From NCBI GenBank assembly GCA_016712345.1, contig JADJRH010000001.1, positions 2,108,001 through 2,172,000 of the forward strand: a stretch of 64,000 nt of DNA. The letters are read 5' to 3'. This DNA is from Polyangiaceae bacterium (GTDB taxonomy: Bacteria; Myxococcota_A; Polyangia; Polyangiales; Polyangiaceae). A program made the position numbers and the translations under genes. Below the pieces are notes generated by a model. It was not told the DNA's origin. It was given only the letters and a program-made list of their open reading frames with translations, and made no database searches. This document shows, piece by piece, positions 16,992 to 25,188 of this stretch; the stretch's first letter is position 1, and each line of letters begins with the position of its first letter.

Positions 16992-17288
16992 TCAGGGGTT
17001 TTGGGCCGCGCCACGCGGCTCACGCTCATAGAACGGCGGTTCGAGGGTGCCGCCGCCGGCTCGGTCAACGATCCCATGGAGGTAAACGGGAATATTCCAG
17101 GTGGACAGCTCCAAGACTTGTGCCCAGTCCTCTCCGTGACAGGTCCACGCATGCGATTCGTCGCCCGCCAAGACCTCGACGCGCGCCGTCCAGGAGCGCT
17201 CGCCTCTCACCGGGGTACCGATCCGAACCGTAATCGTCCTGGGAGGGGCGCCGTTCGCGGGTGTGAAGATGATATCGAGCTGTTCCAT
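16992..17288 (-). CDS. Small beta-rich protein, paralogue B of a tandem pair
   Basis: 98 residues, homologous to the neighbour at 16620-16919 (shared FTPANG, RTITVRIG, WTARVEVL and AGGGTLEPP). It begins 9 bases after the stop of the Cys-rich lipoprotein gene, so it is probably co-transcribed with it. Sequence divergence between the two copies is high, so the duplication is old. No function can be assigned. Confidence 0.65.
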   Translation of the reverse strand: MEQLDIIFTPANGAPPRTITVRIGTPVRGERSWTARVEVLAGDESHAWTCHGEDWAQVLELSTWNIPVYLHGIVDRAGGGTLEPPFYEREPRGAAQNP

Positions 17289-17297
17289 ACGCTGCCT

Positions 17298-17810
17298 CTA
17301 CTTCTTCTTTCTGCACTCTGCGTAGCACGCGATCCACTGCTCTTGAACCGCTTGCTGGCATTTCGCACGACCTGGACCGGGCGCCATCTTCTCGCATTTC
17401 TGCCGCTCTTTCTCGGCTATTGCATCGCACTTGTCATAGCATTCATTGAAGGCCTTCTGGCAATTTTCCCGGCAGCTCACATAGCGCGTATGCGCGTTGT
17501 CATCGCACGCCGCTTTTTGCGCGGCGTCTTTGATCTCCGTGCATTGTTCGGCCGCGGCAATGTAGTCCGAAAGGCACTTTTCGTTGCACGGGTTATCCTT
17601 CTCGATGTTGCAGTCGGGTGGCGGAATGTCCCCTGCGCCTTGCGGCTCCGGCGGCACCTCCCCAAAGCCGCCCGCGCCCGGCACAATGGGACCGCCGCCC
17701 ACCCCCACCGTGCCGACGCCATCACCATCGATCCAGCATTCCCCTTCGGTATAGTTGCACGCGGTCAACGCGCACAGTGCAATCCCTGCGATCCGCACGA
17801 TCGTTCTCAT
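17298..17810 (-). CDS. Cys-rich lipoprotein (TACNY family, long form)
   Basis: 170 residues from ATG 17810. The lipobox LCALTAC is followed by NYTEGECW, a Gly/Pro-rich linker, then a helical Cys-rich domain with regularly spaced cysteines (CNEKC, CTEIKDAAQKAAC, CRENC, CYDKC, CQQAVQEQWIACYAEC) that probably form disulfide-linked helices. The N-terminal TACNY-x-x-GEC motif is shared with the lipoprotein at 21982-22200. It lies 4 bases downstream of an outer-membrane-like protein gene, an arrangement repeated at 21982-23350. Confidence 0.7.
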   Translation of the reverse strand: MRTIVRIAGIALCALTACNYTEGECWIDGDGVGTVGVGGGPIVPGAGGFGEVPPEPQGAGDIPPPDCNIEKDNPCNEKCLSDYIAAAEQCTEIKDAAQKAACDDNAHTRYVSCRENCQKAFNECYDKCDAIAEKERQKCEKMAPGPGRAKCQQAVQEQWIACYAECRKKK

Positions 17811-17814
17811 CGCC

Positions 17815-18375
17815 TCACCTCGTCGCCCATCGGAGCACCGGTCCAGCAACGACCATCGCCGCCACACCGTCGCGGAGGACTAGACTCCTACCTCCGACCC
17901 AACTCACACTACCGCTCACCGAGATCCCGAAAGGCCCGGCCAAATACCAACTTGCGTGCACATGGCCGCCTGGGGAAAGCCCGACGACGCGCCCACAAAG
18001 CGATGCGCTGTTACACGCGATGATGGAATAGACCGAGAGCGAGGGCCCCATGCTGAAACGAGCGCTCTCGGTCGAGTATCCCAGCACAACAGAGGTCTGG
18101 TTGTGGACCCCGATACCGCGCTCGTGGGTCACGGGTAGAATGCTGAGTAGGTCGTGCACCGCGAACAAGAACGCGTCTCCGATCGCCCACGCGATCGCCC
18201 CTTGGGGGGTCACCGCAAGCTGAGGTTTCGCACCGATCTGGATTCCGCCGACGCTCACCCCGCCCGCTACCTCGAACGCCTCCGCCGGGATCGGTGCCAG
18301 GAGGAACACGGAGGTGCACAAAAGGCCGAGCACGCCGCAGCGACGCCGCCCCGGTTTCTCACCACAACGCGCCAT
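17815..18375 (-). CDS. Exported outer-membrane-like protein, paralogue of 19738-20298
   Basis: 186 residues from ATG 18375 (GTGAGG six bases upstream). The signal peptide ends near IPAEA. The mature part is Gly-rich and beta-strand-like and aligns along its whole length with the 186-residue protein at 19738-20298 (VAGGVSVGG, NQTSVVLGY, GPSLSVYS, CGRVVGLSPGG, WVGGRSLVL, GPVLRW). A longer in-frame form starts at GTG 18465 with MTCQKSPRGKKNRS, matching the N terminus of the unrelated protein at 43976, but that start has no ribosome-binding site. The fold may be a small beta-barrel. Confidence 0.7.
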   Translation of the reverse strand: MARCGEKPGRRRCGVLGLLCTSVFLLAPIPAEAFEVAGGVSVGGIQIGAKPQLAVTPQGAIAWAIGDAFLFAVHDLLSILPVTHERGIGVHNQTSVVLGYSTESARFSMGPSLSVYSIIACNSASLCGRVVGLSPGGHVHASWYLAGPFGISVSGSVSWVGGRSLVLRDGVAAMVVAGPVLRWATR

Positions 18376-18418
18376 TGGTCCCTCACGTTCTTGCGTCGTC
18401 CGGGCCTGGCCAGCGCAC

Positions 18419-18534
18419 GAGGCGGATCTGTTTTTCTTGCCGCGCGGGCTTTTTTGACAAGTCACGTTTTTTTCGGAGGCAATGCCATTTGCGGGACTTG
18501 GGAGGGCGATCCACCCCGTGGTGACGGGCGGTTT
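18419..18534 (-). repeat. Interspersed leader repeat, copy 1
   Basis: Reverse-complement sequence here matches 43856-43921 plus 43978-44013. Both contain CCACGGGGTGGATCGCC, then CCCGCAAATGGCAT, an A-tract, and later GACTTGTCA with GGCAAGAAAAACAG (GGGAAGAAAAACAG in copy 2). In both places it lies directly upstream of a gene for an exported protein, in the direction of transcription. The two genes are not homologous beyond this leader. Confidence 0.7.
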
Positions 18535-18543
18535 TATGGTCGC

Positions 18544-19629
18544 TTACCGGGGAAGGTCTTCGGTTTGACAGCACAAGGTCACCGGAGCACTCGGGGCAAG
18601 TTCGCCCGTGGGCTCACCGCCTGAATGCGCGCATGATCCGGGCTTTTCAACTGTTAGAAAGGCGTCTTTACTACCCACGGCAGAACCTGACAAAACATCA
18701 AAACAGCCGGGTTGGTTGAGCCCTACCGTGGTAGCCCCAATCTGAACGCCACAAGCCCCATCGCTGTATGCCTTGACCAATGCGCCACAGGCGGCCCCTT
18801 CCGGTTCGCCACAGGCGCACGGCGAACACTCACGGCCGTCTTTTACACCCGCAAACACCACCACTCGGCGTGAGTAGTCTTCAGGGCACTCAAACGCGGG
18901 ATCATCCCCTTCACGATACAGGCAGAGATCAAAACCCTTGGGTGGAGCCGGGGCACAAACTTCACCCCACGGGGCGCACCCATCGCCGTCGAGCGGCGCG
19001 ATTCGACACTCGCGCGCAGCAACCTTCCACGACGGTTTGGGCAACATCGCCGCGCCGTTTTCAGCCGGTTTGCAAGACTCTACCGTGGGTGCCGCAACGG
19101 TCACCGACTGCACGCAAGGGCTACTTTCACAGGTAAGCCCCGCGTCAATCGCGTTCTCTTGGGTGCACGTACCTTCCCATCCGGGCGGAGCATCAAACAC
19201 GGTAGAAACGGCGCCTTCAGCCCCGGCGCATTTGGCGGCTGAAGCGAACATTGCTTCAGGGAGCACACAGCCCGCGGGGCCGCACGAACAGGTAGGGCAG
19301 GTGTGGGGTTCAACTTGCAGATCGGCAAAACCTTCAAAACCAATTTCGGGCGCAACATCGGGGCATGGAAGCAAGCTTTCTGGTGCGGTGATTTGATACA
19401 GAAACGGCCCCGTAAAACCCGAAGGTGGCCCATTCACGCAAAGCCCGGTGCACACAGGCGTTGTGCCGCCCTCGCCGCCGTTCCCGCCATTGGGGGGCTC
19501 GGTTGTGCCGCCTTCCCCGCCGTCGCCCAAGCGAGGATCATCATCGTTCGGCGGTTCGCACCCGGCAAACAAACCCCATCCAGCAACAAGCGCGAGCGCC
19601 ATGCACCACTGTTGATTCAAGCCCTTCAT
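18544..19629 (-). CDS. Cys-rich lipoprotein
   Basis: 361 residues. The signal peptide ends in the lipobox GLFAGC. A Gly/Glu/Thr linker (two GGNGGEGGTT-like units) is followed by about 300 residues with more than 20 cysteines, including CPTCSCGPAGC and CSPCACGEPEGAAC. It is likely an extracellular disulfide-rich adhesin or matrix protein, similar in style to other myxobacterial surface lipoproteins. The first codons and about 45 bp upstream resemble those of the lipoprotein gene at 21982-22200. Confidence 0.7.
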   Translation of the reverse strand: MKGLNQQWCMALALVAGWGLFAGCEPPNDDDPRLGDGGEGGTTEPPNGGNGGEGGTTPVCTGLCVNGPPSGFTGPFLYQITAPESLLPCPDVAPEIGFEGFADLQVEPHTCPTCSCGPAGCVLPEAMFASAAKCAGAEGAVSTVFDAPPGWEGTCTQENAIDAGLTCESSPCVQSVTVAAPTVESCKPAENGAAMLPKPSWKVAARECRIAPLDGDGCAPWGEVCAPAPPKGFDLCLYREGDDPAFECPEDYSRRVVVFAGVKDGRECSPCACGEPEGAACGALVKAYSDGACGVQIGATTVGLNQPGCFDVLSGSAVGSKDAFLTVEKPGSCAHSGGEPTGELAPSAPVTLCCQTEDLPR

Positions 19630-19737
19630 CGGATCCTCGTCTCACTTTTAAAATCTACGGCCAAACCCGCACCCGAGAAACGACACAATTTCGCGCCACG
19701 CAGTCACGTTGTATGGCGTATACTAACCACAGCGCCG

Positions 19738-20298
19738 ATGCAATGGGCCCAGAATCTTCCGTGCGCCCGCCTGCTTTTTGGGCAACTCCTTGTTATAAAT
19801 TTGTGCATTGGCACTCTCTGTTTGACAACCGCTCACGCGGCAGAAGTGAGCGGCGGTGTCAGTATGAGTGCCGTGTTGATAGGGGCTGAACCGCGCATCG
19901 CGATCACGCCGCATTTGTCGGTGTTGTGGCCACTTGAAGTCAATTTTACGCTAGCGATTAGCGACTTTCTTAATGTACTCCCCGCCGTGAACATGCTTGG
20001 GGTAGGTGTATACAATCAGACTTCGATCCGGTTTGGATATGCCGTGCAAAACCTCGACTTTCAAATCGGTCCTTCTTTGTCAGCTTATTCTACGCCGGCA
20101 TGCAATCAGGGGTATTGCGGACGCGTGGTGGGAATAGGCCCAGGCGGTCAGGCGCAAGTGGATTTCTATTTTTTCGGGCCGCTTGGCGTGTCGGTAAGTG
20201 CCAATGTGGACTGGGTGGGAGGCAGGAGCTTGGTGTTGCCGGGCGGCGTTGCAGCGATGATTAGGCTTGGTCCGGTTTTGCGGTGGAATTCAAAATAG
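19738..20298 (+). CDS. Exported outer-membrane-like protein, paralogue of 17815-18375
   Basis: 186 residues from ATG 19738. The signal peptide is MQWAQNLPCARLLFGQLLVI onward, ending near TTAHA. The mature protein aligns end to end with the product of 17815-18375, and the two share the same length. Base composition is slightly lower in GC than its surroundings. Its 5' region replaces most of an older gene whose last codons remain on the opposite strand at about 19658-19730. The function is unknown. Confidence 0.7.
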   Translation: MQWAQNLPCARLLFGQLLVINLCIGTLCLTTAHAAEVSGGVSMSAVLIGAEPRIAITPHLSVLWPLEVNFTLAISDFLNVLPAVNMLGVGVYNQTSIRFGYAVQNLDFQIGPSLSAYSTPACNQGYCGRVVGIGPGGQAQVDFYFFGPLGVSVSANVDWVGGRSLVLPGGVAAMIRLGPVLRWNSK

Positions 20299-20325
20299 TC
20301 GCACAACAGTCGAAATATGCCGCAT

Positions 20326-20907
20326 TTACCAGTGGTCGGAAAACAGACAGTCGAAGAGGGTAGCTTCATCGGGTAGTCGAAGCGACGTAGCGATGTTCGG
20401 CACAATGATCTTTCCCACGTCGGTGGACATTTTTTCGTGCTGTGGGAACGCTTCGGCCATTTCCCGTTCAATGGCGGTCGCAAACGGAATTTCATCCTCC
20501 GTAAAACTGAACTCAATTCTAAAATCGAGGCCCTCCACATCTGTCAGCTGATGGGTGCTGTACAGAAAGTAATACGGCACAACAAAACTGAGCCGAAAGC
20601 CCAATCGGTGGTTCTGTTCGCGGTTGGATCTGGGAGGTAGTTCTACCGTTCCGGCAAAGCATCTGTCGATTGGCACCGCTTCCGAAGCTTCGAACCGGAG
20701 CGACTCGTTGCGCACTTCCACATTCGGAAAGGAATCGCGCAAGCGACGCAAGACAAGCCGCCAAACTGGATAGTCAGATTTAGCCCGATTGTGAGCATCT
20801 AACCTGCGTTGATACTCAATGGTTGTTTGAACATCTTCAGGCCAATACCCGACTGGAAAGTAATGATGAACAACGTCGATTAACTCCGCCGCTGAATGTT
20901 TCATCAT
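20326..20907 (-). CDS. Hypothetical protein next to DUF1835-like gene
   Basis: 193 residues, soluble, beginning with two ATG codons. It contains alternating strands typical of an alpha/beta protein (RLGFRLSFVVPYYFLYS, GLDFRIEFSFTEDE), no signal peptide and no catalytic motif that I can identify. It follows the DUF1835-like gene at 20936-21985 by 28 bp on the same strand, so the two may act together. The size and context would fit an immunity-type protein, but nothing proves that. Confidence 0.55.
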   Translation of the reverse strand: MMKHSAAELIDVVHHYFPVGYWPEDVQTTIEYQRRLDAHNRAKSDYPVWRLVLRRLRDSFPNVEVRNESLRFEASEAVPIDRCFAGTVELPPRSNREQNHRLGFRLSFVVPYYFLYSTHQLTDVEGLDFRIEFSFTEDEIPFATAIEREMAEAFPQHEKMSTDVGKIIVPNIATSLRLPDEATLFDCLFSDHW

Positions 20908-20935
20908 GCAGAAATCCAGCTACCCGGATGGTGCA

Positions 20936-21985
20936 TTACAGCTTCTGCGCGCAACCCCGACCGAGCTGGGTAAGCCGGCCATCTTCACGCACGATCCATG
21001 GGGCCGAAGTGGCGTATGCCTCGGCTCCGGCAACAGGCAAACCCGGCGCGTCCGCGAGTTTATCAAGGCCACTGTCACGGAGATGCACCCCTTTTGCCGT
21101 GATTCGATAGGAGGACGATAGCAGCGGATAGTCGGGAGGCTTGGGTCCGGCCACGCGCTCCACCGCGCCGCTCGAATCATGGGCGGCCCATTGATCCAAC
21201 CGGCGCGGGAGGAACAGATCGCCTGTGCACGAGAGCAGTTGCCGGAGTGCAACGCCGGCTTCGGATTTGTGAGCGAACACCCCCACTGGAGTTTGCCATT
21301 CTGCAGACAAAAGGCCCAATAGAAGCTGGTCGAGGCGGCTAAGGCGCAAAGCCCCGTCCGGCGCCTTTCTCGGAAAGAGGCTCGACAGAAACGCCCACAA
21401 AGCACCCAGTTCGGGAACCCCACGGAGGCCCCGGACGCAGCTACGCGCGAAGCGCAGCGGATTGGTATCCACGTAGCGTTCCCACAGGGCGATCGCGCTA
21501 TTGTACCGCGTAATTGGCCACGGCTGCGCAGTTTCAAACTGCTTCAGAAGTACGTCGTCTGAATGATCCGCCACCGACAAGGTGCAATCATACGGTGGAA
21601 TGGGCTCCTCGGGCGTACTCGATGAAGCGATTGGATCCAATTCGATAATGAAAACGTCGCGACTCGACCGTCCAACCTGTCGCACCCAGCTGAGAACTCT
21701 CCAGAGGTTGATTCTGTCGTGAACGCTTCTGGATGCCCAAACCAGTACGGGAGGCTGCCAGCGGACATCGGGTGAGTAGAGACGGTCCCACGTTTCGGAC
21801 GACCTCCACCATGCGGCTCTAGTTCCGGCGTGCTCGGATGGATCTCGGCGGCTCGGCCCAATAAGCAGACGGTCGGAGGCGCGCACTACACGGGTTGCTC
21901 CCAGCCGCAAAAGACGCTCCGTTGTCGCTGAGTCGAGCGCGACATGTGTGGCGTCACGAAGAGCAGGGCGTCGAGTCAGGATCAT
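20936..21985 (-). CDS. DUF1835-domain-like protein
   Basis: 349 residues. The N-terminal 120 residues resemble DUF1835: VALDSATTERLLRLG, then SDRLLIGPSRRDP, then an aromatic-rich WWRSSETWDRL, and VLVWASRSVHDRINLWRVLSW. The C-terminal part includes a DUF3658-like helical segment and RITAKGVHLRDSGLDKLADAP. The family is widespread but biochemically uncharacterised. The start overlaps the stop of the lipoprotein gene at 21982 by four bases. Confidence 0.6.
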   Translation of the reverse strand: MILTRRPALRDATHVALDSATTERLLRLGATRVVRASDRLLIGPSRRDPSEHAGTRAAWWRSSETWDRLYSPDVRWQPPVLVWASRSVHDRINLWRVLSWVRQVGRSSRDVFIIELDPIASSSTPEEPIPPYDCTLSVADHSDDVLLKQFETAQPWPITRYNSAIALWERYVDTNPLRFARSCVRGLRGVPELGALWAFLSSLFPRKAPDGALRLSRLDQLLLGLLSAEWQTPVGVFAHKSEAGVALRQLLSCTGDLFLPRRLDQWAAHDSSGAVERVAGPKPPDYPLLSSSYRITAKGVHLRDSGLDKLADAPGLPVAGAEAYATSAPWIVREDGRLTQLGRGCAQKL

Positions 21986-22200
21986 TCAAACCCACATTGA
22001 TGGCATTCGGTGTACTTGTACGGGCGCTTGGCTTGGCAGTCGTCTCGACAATCAGCGCAAAGTGTTTTCCCCCAGTCTATTTCACGTATGCAGGATTCGC
22101 CCCGGACGTAACATTCACCGGTGTCGTAGTTGCAGGCGGTCAGAAGGCCACAGACCAAAACAGCTATGTTCCTCGTGTGGATCCAACCTAAGCCCTTCAT
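21982..22200 (-). CDS. Small lipoprotein (TACNY family, short form)
   Basis: 72 residues from ATG 22200. The signal peptide ends in the lipobox GLLTAC, followed by NYDTGECYVRGESC and a Cys-rich C terminus (CADCRDDC, CHQCG). The N-terminal motif matches that of the 170-residue lipoprotein at 17298-17810. It sits 13 bases after the outer-membrane-protein gene at 22214-23350, repeating the gene order seen at 17298-18375. Confidence 0.65.
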   Translation of the reverse strand: MKGLGWIHTRNIAVLVCGLLTACNYDTGECYVRGESCIREIDWGKTLCADCRDDCQAKRPYKYTECHQCGFE

Positions 22201-22213
22201 CGGATTCTCCACC

Positions 22214-23350
22214 TCACTTAAAATCCACCGAAGCACCGACACCAAAAAAACCGGACACAACCGACGTTCTCCATAAGTTGCCCGGCGTGTTGGGCTGCCC
22301 CGGAAATTCCGAGAACGTCACAGTTGCTCCGAGCGGAAAAAACAGCGCTTCCGCAAACCCAAACACCGCGAACCGTTCTGCAAACGGAATTTCCGCACGG
22401 AACCGCGGGCCGATGTGCCACTGGGGCAACAACGTGGTGTCCGACGTCTGCGAAATGTACGTGCCGCCGCCGATCACCCCGCAGGCGCCAAAGTACGTGG
22501 CAAAGTGGATGCACGGTACGCTCTGCGCCCCAAATTGGCTGATATCAAAGCTCACTGCGCTGAGCGGCACCGCGGGATTGAGTTGCTCGCTCGCCACCGC
22601 GCGCGCCGGAAAGACACCCCGCACCTCCAACTCAAACGAAAACCAATCCCGTCGAATGCCGGCCCCAATTTGGAGCGCGGGGCCCACGTCGGCCGAAAAC
22701 CCGGCCGTCATCAAAAGCGCTGTACTCAACGAAATCGTTACGTCCATGGGAAGCCATCGGGTCGGAGTTGAAGGGGTGAACGGTGGTTCGGGCGGAGGGA
22801 TCGGATCGACAAATGCGGTTTTCGCCGCGGGCTCGGTTGTAGTGCTCGGCGCAGTGAGTTTCTCCGGCTCCTCGGGTTGCGGCAAGGGCAGGTGCATGGA
22901 TGCATACAGGGCCGCGGTGCGGGCGACGAGTTCACACGCCGCGCTGAGATCCGAAGAGGTGCGCGTGGCCACGTCTGCCTCGCCGGAAACGCCGTTCGCG
23001 TCGGTGTACACCACGGTTCCGCGCACTCCTCCCGGAATGCGATCGAACGTGACACGCACCACATCGGCGGCGGTTGAATCGCCGAAAAAATCAACGCCCA
23101 AGGTGAAGATCGCCACCTCGTGACGAAAATATTGTTCATCAAGCACGCGCGCACACAACCCAGGCTGAAAGTCAAGGCGCGCGCCGCGTTCAGATGGAGA
23201 GGCTTGAGCGACAAAGGACGGAGACGATATTGGGGCAGGTTTGGGTGTACTTGGCGGGGTCTGCGCACTCGCGGTGAACATTACAAAATAGGCGGCCGTG
23301 AGGCTCAGTAGCGCCGCAACGCGCACCCAACTCCGCCCAAGCAAAAACAC
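22214..23350 (-). CDS. Outer-membrane protein with C-terminal barrel
   Basis: 378 residues with a GTG start. A signal peptide (ALLSLTAAYFVMFTASAQ) is followed by a Pro-rich linker, a periplasmic alpha/beta domain (about 55-150, with two cysteines), a second Pro/Thr linker, then about 170 residues of alternating amphipathic strands (VTISLSTALLMTAGFSADVG ... GFFGVGASVDFK) that end in a C-terminal Phe-Lys typical of a barrel. It may bridge periplasm and outer membrane. It heads a unit with the lipoprotein and DUF1835-like genes. Confidence 0.7.
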   Translation of the reverse strand: MFLLGRSWVRVAALLSLTAAYFVMFTASAQTPPSTPKPAPISSPSFVAQASPSERGARLDFQPGLCARVLDEQYFRHEVAIFTLGVDFFGDSTAADVVRVTFDRIPGGVRGTVVYTDANGVSGEADVATRTSSDLSAACELVARTAALYASMHLPLPQPEEPEKLTAPSTTTEPAAKTAFVDPIPPPEPPFTPSTPTRWLPMDVTISLSTALLMTAGFSADVGPALQIGAGIRRDWFSFELEVRGVFPARAVASEQLNPAVPLSAVSFDISQFGAQSVPCIHFATYFGACGVIGGGTYISQTSDTTLLPQWHIGPRFRAEIPFAERFAVFGFAEALFFPLGATVTFSEFPGQPNTPGNLWRTSVVSGFFGVGASVDFK

Positions 23351-23460
23351 CGTGTTATCCGCGTATCCAAAAAAGAACGCGGGTGCAATTGTTGGTTGAA
23401 TTTAATTCCTTCCCCAGCACGTTCAGATTGCCTACTCTACCCGCGAAAGGATGAACAAAA

Positions 23461-24174
23461 ATGGGAGATGTGATTCGGGCCAACGCAGACGTTGACGAGA
23501 TTTTCAAAGACGCCCGCGAGGCTTCAACTCATTCGATTGCAAGGGGAGGAAAGATCAAAGAGCGGGCAGAACAAGGGTTGGGCCCCGTGATTGCGATGGT
23601 AGATGCCATTGATGCAGAACTGAAAACGGCCAAGGAGGTTCTGGCGCCGCTTTCCGCTGCGTTAATTGCTGAAAACGACCAGGCAGATGCGACTATCAAC
23701 CGCATTTACGATGACGTGTGGAACGATGCGGGTCGGCCCGCGACCGATCGCTATCTTGCACTGATGTTTCCGGGGGGTGCGGGATATTATACCGATGGGG
23801 ATACCGCGGGACAGCCGGCCAGAATGGAGCTTTTAGCCAAGCTGTTTGACCGGAAGTTGCACCCCAAGTTAAATGCGGCCCAGTCAGAAGCCTACGCCAC
23901 TCGCGTACGCACCGCCGCAAAGGCCCTGCAAGCCGATATTGACGCCGCCACCGAACCGGCTGCCAATCTGGCACTGTTGGAGCGCGTACGCACCGCCCTT
24001 GGGCGCGTTGCCCAGTTTGAACTCGCCAACCTCAAGCGCGGCTTCAAAATCGATGGCATGAGTGAAGCCGCCATTCACGACATCATTCCCGATCGCCCTG
24101 TCGCCAAGAAGGCCTACAAAAAGACGGAGCCACCGGCCAGCCCGCCAGCCACCCCACCCGCTCAGCCCACGTAG
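23461..24174 (+). CDS. Hypothetical helical protein
   Basis: 237 residues, soluble, strongly helical and Ala-rich, with a Pro-rich C-terminal tail (PPASPPATPPAQPT). A repeated element (YATRVRTAAKAL and LLERVRTALGRV) suggests internal duplication of a helical hairpin. No signal peptide or enzyme motif is visible. The ATG at 23461 is preceded by a GAAAGGATGAAC context that can serve as a ribosome-binding site. It stands alone between divergent and convergent neighbours. Confidence 0.6.
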   Translation: MGDVIRANADVDEIFKDAREASTHSIARGGKIKERAEQGLGPVIAMVDAIDAELKTAKEVLAPLSAALIAENDQADATINRIYDDVWNDAGRPATDRYLALMFPGGAGYYTDGDTAGQPARMELLAKLFDRKLHPKLNAAQSEAYATRVRTAAKALQADIDAATEPAANLALLERVRTALGRVAQFELANLKRGFKIDGMSEAAIHDIIPDRPVAKKAYKKTEPPASPPATPPAQPT

Positions 24175-24734
24175 CATTTCTGCGAAAACGTTGAGTTTTG
24201 GCCTCGAACACAGCGCACTTTGCACCTTGCAGAGACGTCAGCTTCAATTTCCCCACAGAATGGGCGCCTGACCGAGACGACAGGTGGCCTTGCCGGGCCG
24301 CTGTCGGCACCTGACCGAGACGACAGGTGGCTTTCCCGGAGGCATCTTTCCACCCGACAGCCAGGTGATCCCGATCCCGCCGAGGAGATCGTTGGGTTGC
24401 GGACAAGTCAGGTCTTTCATGCCGAACGCGGTACCCACCTGACGCCGCCGGAAGGTGAGCGTCTCGGTCGGGTTTGAGACCTGCGATTGGGCAAGGATGC
24501 ACTGAGCAGGTCGGGATCAAGACCTTCCGGAGAGGTCAGGCGGCGATTCTGACCGGGATCGTTCCCTGACCGGGATGACAGGCGCCCCGGAGTTGCTCGT
24601 CGCTCGTCGGGTGCAACCGATGGTCGGGCGCTCCACCTCTGCAAGTCCAGACCGTCCCTAATCGACCGCTGAAGCTCATCGCGTGTCTTCGCCTTCCTTC
24701 TCAAGGGCCTGTGGTCTTGTGCCTTTCGTCGTCC
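24175..24734. other. 560-bp non-coding stretch with short repeats
   Basis: No credible gene is present. Two direct repeats of CTGACCGAGACGACAGGTGG (24268 and 24311, period 43 bp) are followed by degenerate relatives near 24549 and 24566. An ACCCAAC 7-mer on the minus strand (24397-24391) is complementary to the TTGGGT that starts this segment at the edge of the attC-like site at 24735-24835, so this could be the remains of a further, gene-less cassette. Confidence 0.5.
24268..24331. repeat. Pair of 21-bp direct repeats
   Basis: CTGACCGAGACGACAGGTGG followed by C occurs at 24268 and 24311 with identical sequence, 43 bp apart start to start. The spacer is not conserved beyond these two copies, and weaker copies (CTGACCGGGAT) follow about 240 bp later. 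Two units are too few for a CRISPR array. Confidence 0.7.
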
Positions 24735-24835
24735 ACCCAACGTGGTGATGAGCTGCGGGCAGGCGGCGCAAGCAGAGCGGACGAAGGACGCCGTGCGCCG
24801 CGATGGTGCCCATCGGATGCAATGCTGAGTTCGGC
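24735..24835 (-). other. attC-like recombination site III
   Basis: On the minus strand it begins GCCGAAC (24835-24829) and ends GTTGGGT (24741-24735), matching the RYYYAAC (one deviation) and GTTRRRY core boxes. Inner segments resemble site I: TTGCA, GGGCACCATCGC and, near the far end, CCCGCAGCT followed by CACNACGTT. The length is 101 bp. It lies 58 bp downstream of the last ORF of cassette III. Arm pairing is weaker than in sites I and II. Confidence 0.55.
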
Positions 24836-24893
24836 GGCTTCGTACCGTATTGTCGTGCGGCGAGCACCATCTCGTGGCTCCTTCCGATGCCAT

Positions 24894-25139
24894 CTATTTG
24901 CGACGGAGCTGTCTCACACGCTCTTGCACCGAAGCGGGGGCTTCGGAGAGAGGTACAATGGTCTGGGAGGTGAACTCATCCCGGTTGGAATGGGGATTCC
25001 TTGCGTTGTCGTAGCAACGCCACTGCTCACGAACAAGCTCCCCGATCTCATCATCAAAGAAGTACCGCTCCTCCTCAATGATCTCCTTTGCGCTGCTGTC
25101 CCAGGATTTTACCACCTCGTAGAATGTGCCAGGATCCAC
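24894..25139 (-). CDS. Small acidic ORF in cassette III
   Basis: 81 residues from GTG 25139 (VDPGTFYEVVKSWDSSAKEI onward), ending in ERVRQLRRK. The composition is that of a real protein: acidic helix, then basic C terminus. The start is uncertain because the same frame is open upstream into the YaaC-like gene, where the sequence no longer looks coding. It could be a separate small protein or a frameshifted C-terminal piece of the YaaC-like gene. No family is recognised. Confidence 0.4.
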   Translation of the reverse strand: MDPGTFYEVVKSWDSSAKEIIEEERYFFDDEIGELVREQWRCYDNARNPHSNRDEFTSQTIVPLSEAPASVQERVRQLRRK

Positions 25140-25188
25140 TCTGTGTCTTGCCGTGCCGAATCTCCGGGCTCGTTGCGTTGCTCCAAAA

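Noticed and set aside
21948..23123. 391-codon open frame on the plus strand
   Set aside because: Antisense to the outer-membrane protein gene and the small lipoprotein gene; composition is Ser/Arg/Pro-rich shadow.
24268..24331. Possible CRISPR array
   Set aside because: Only two exact units, no regular spacer set and no cas genes.
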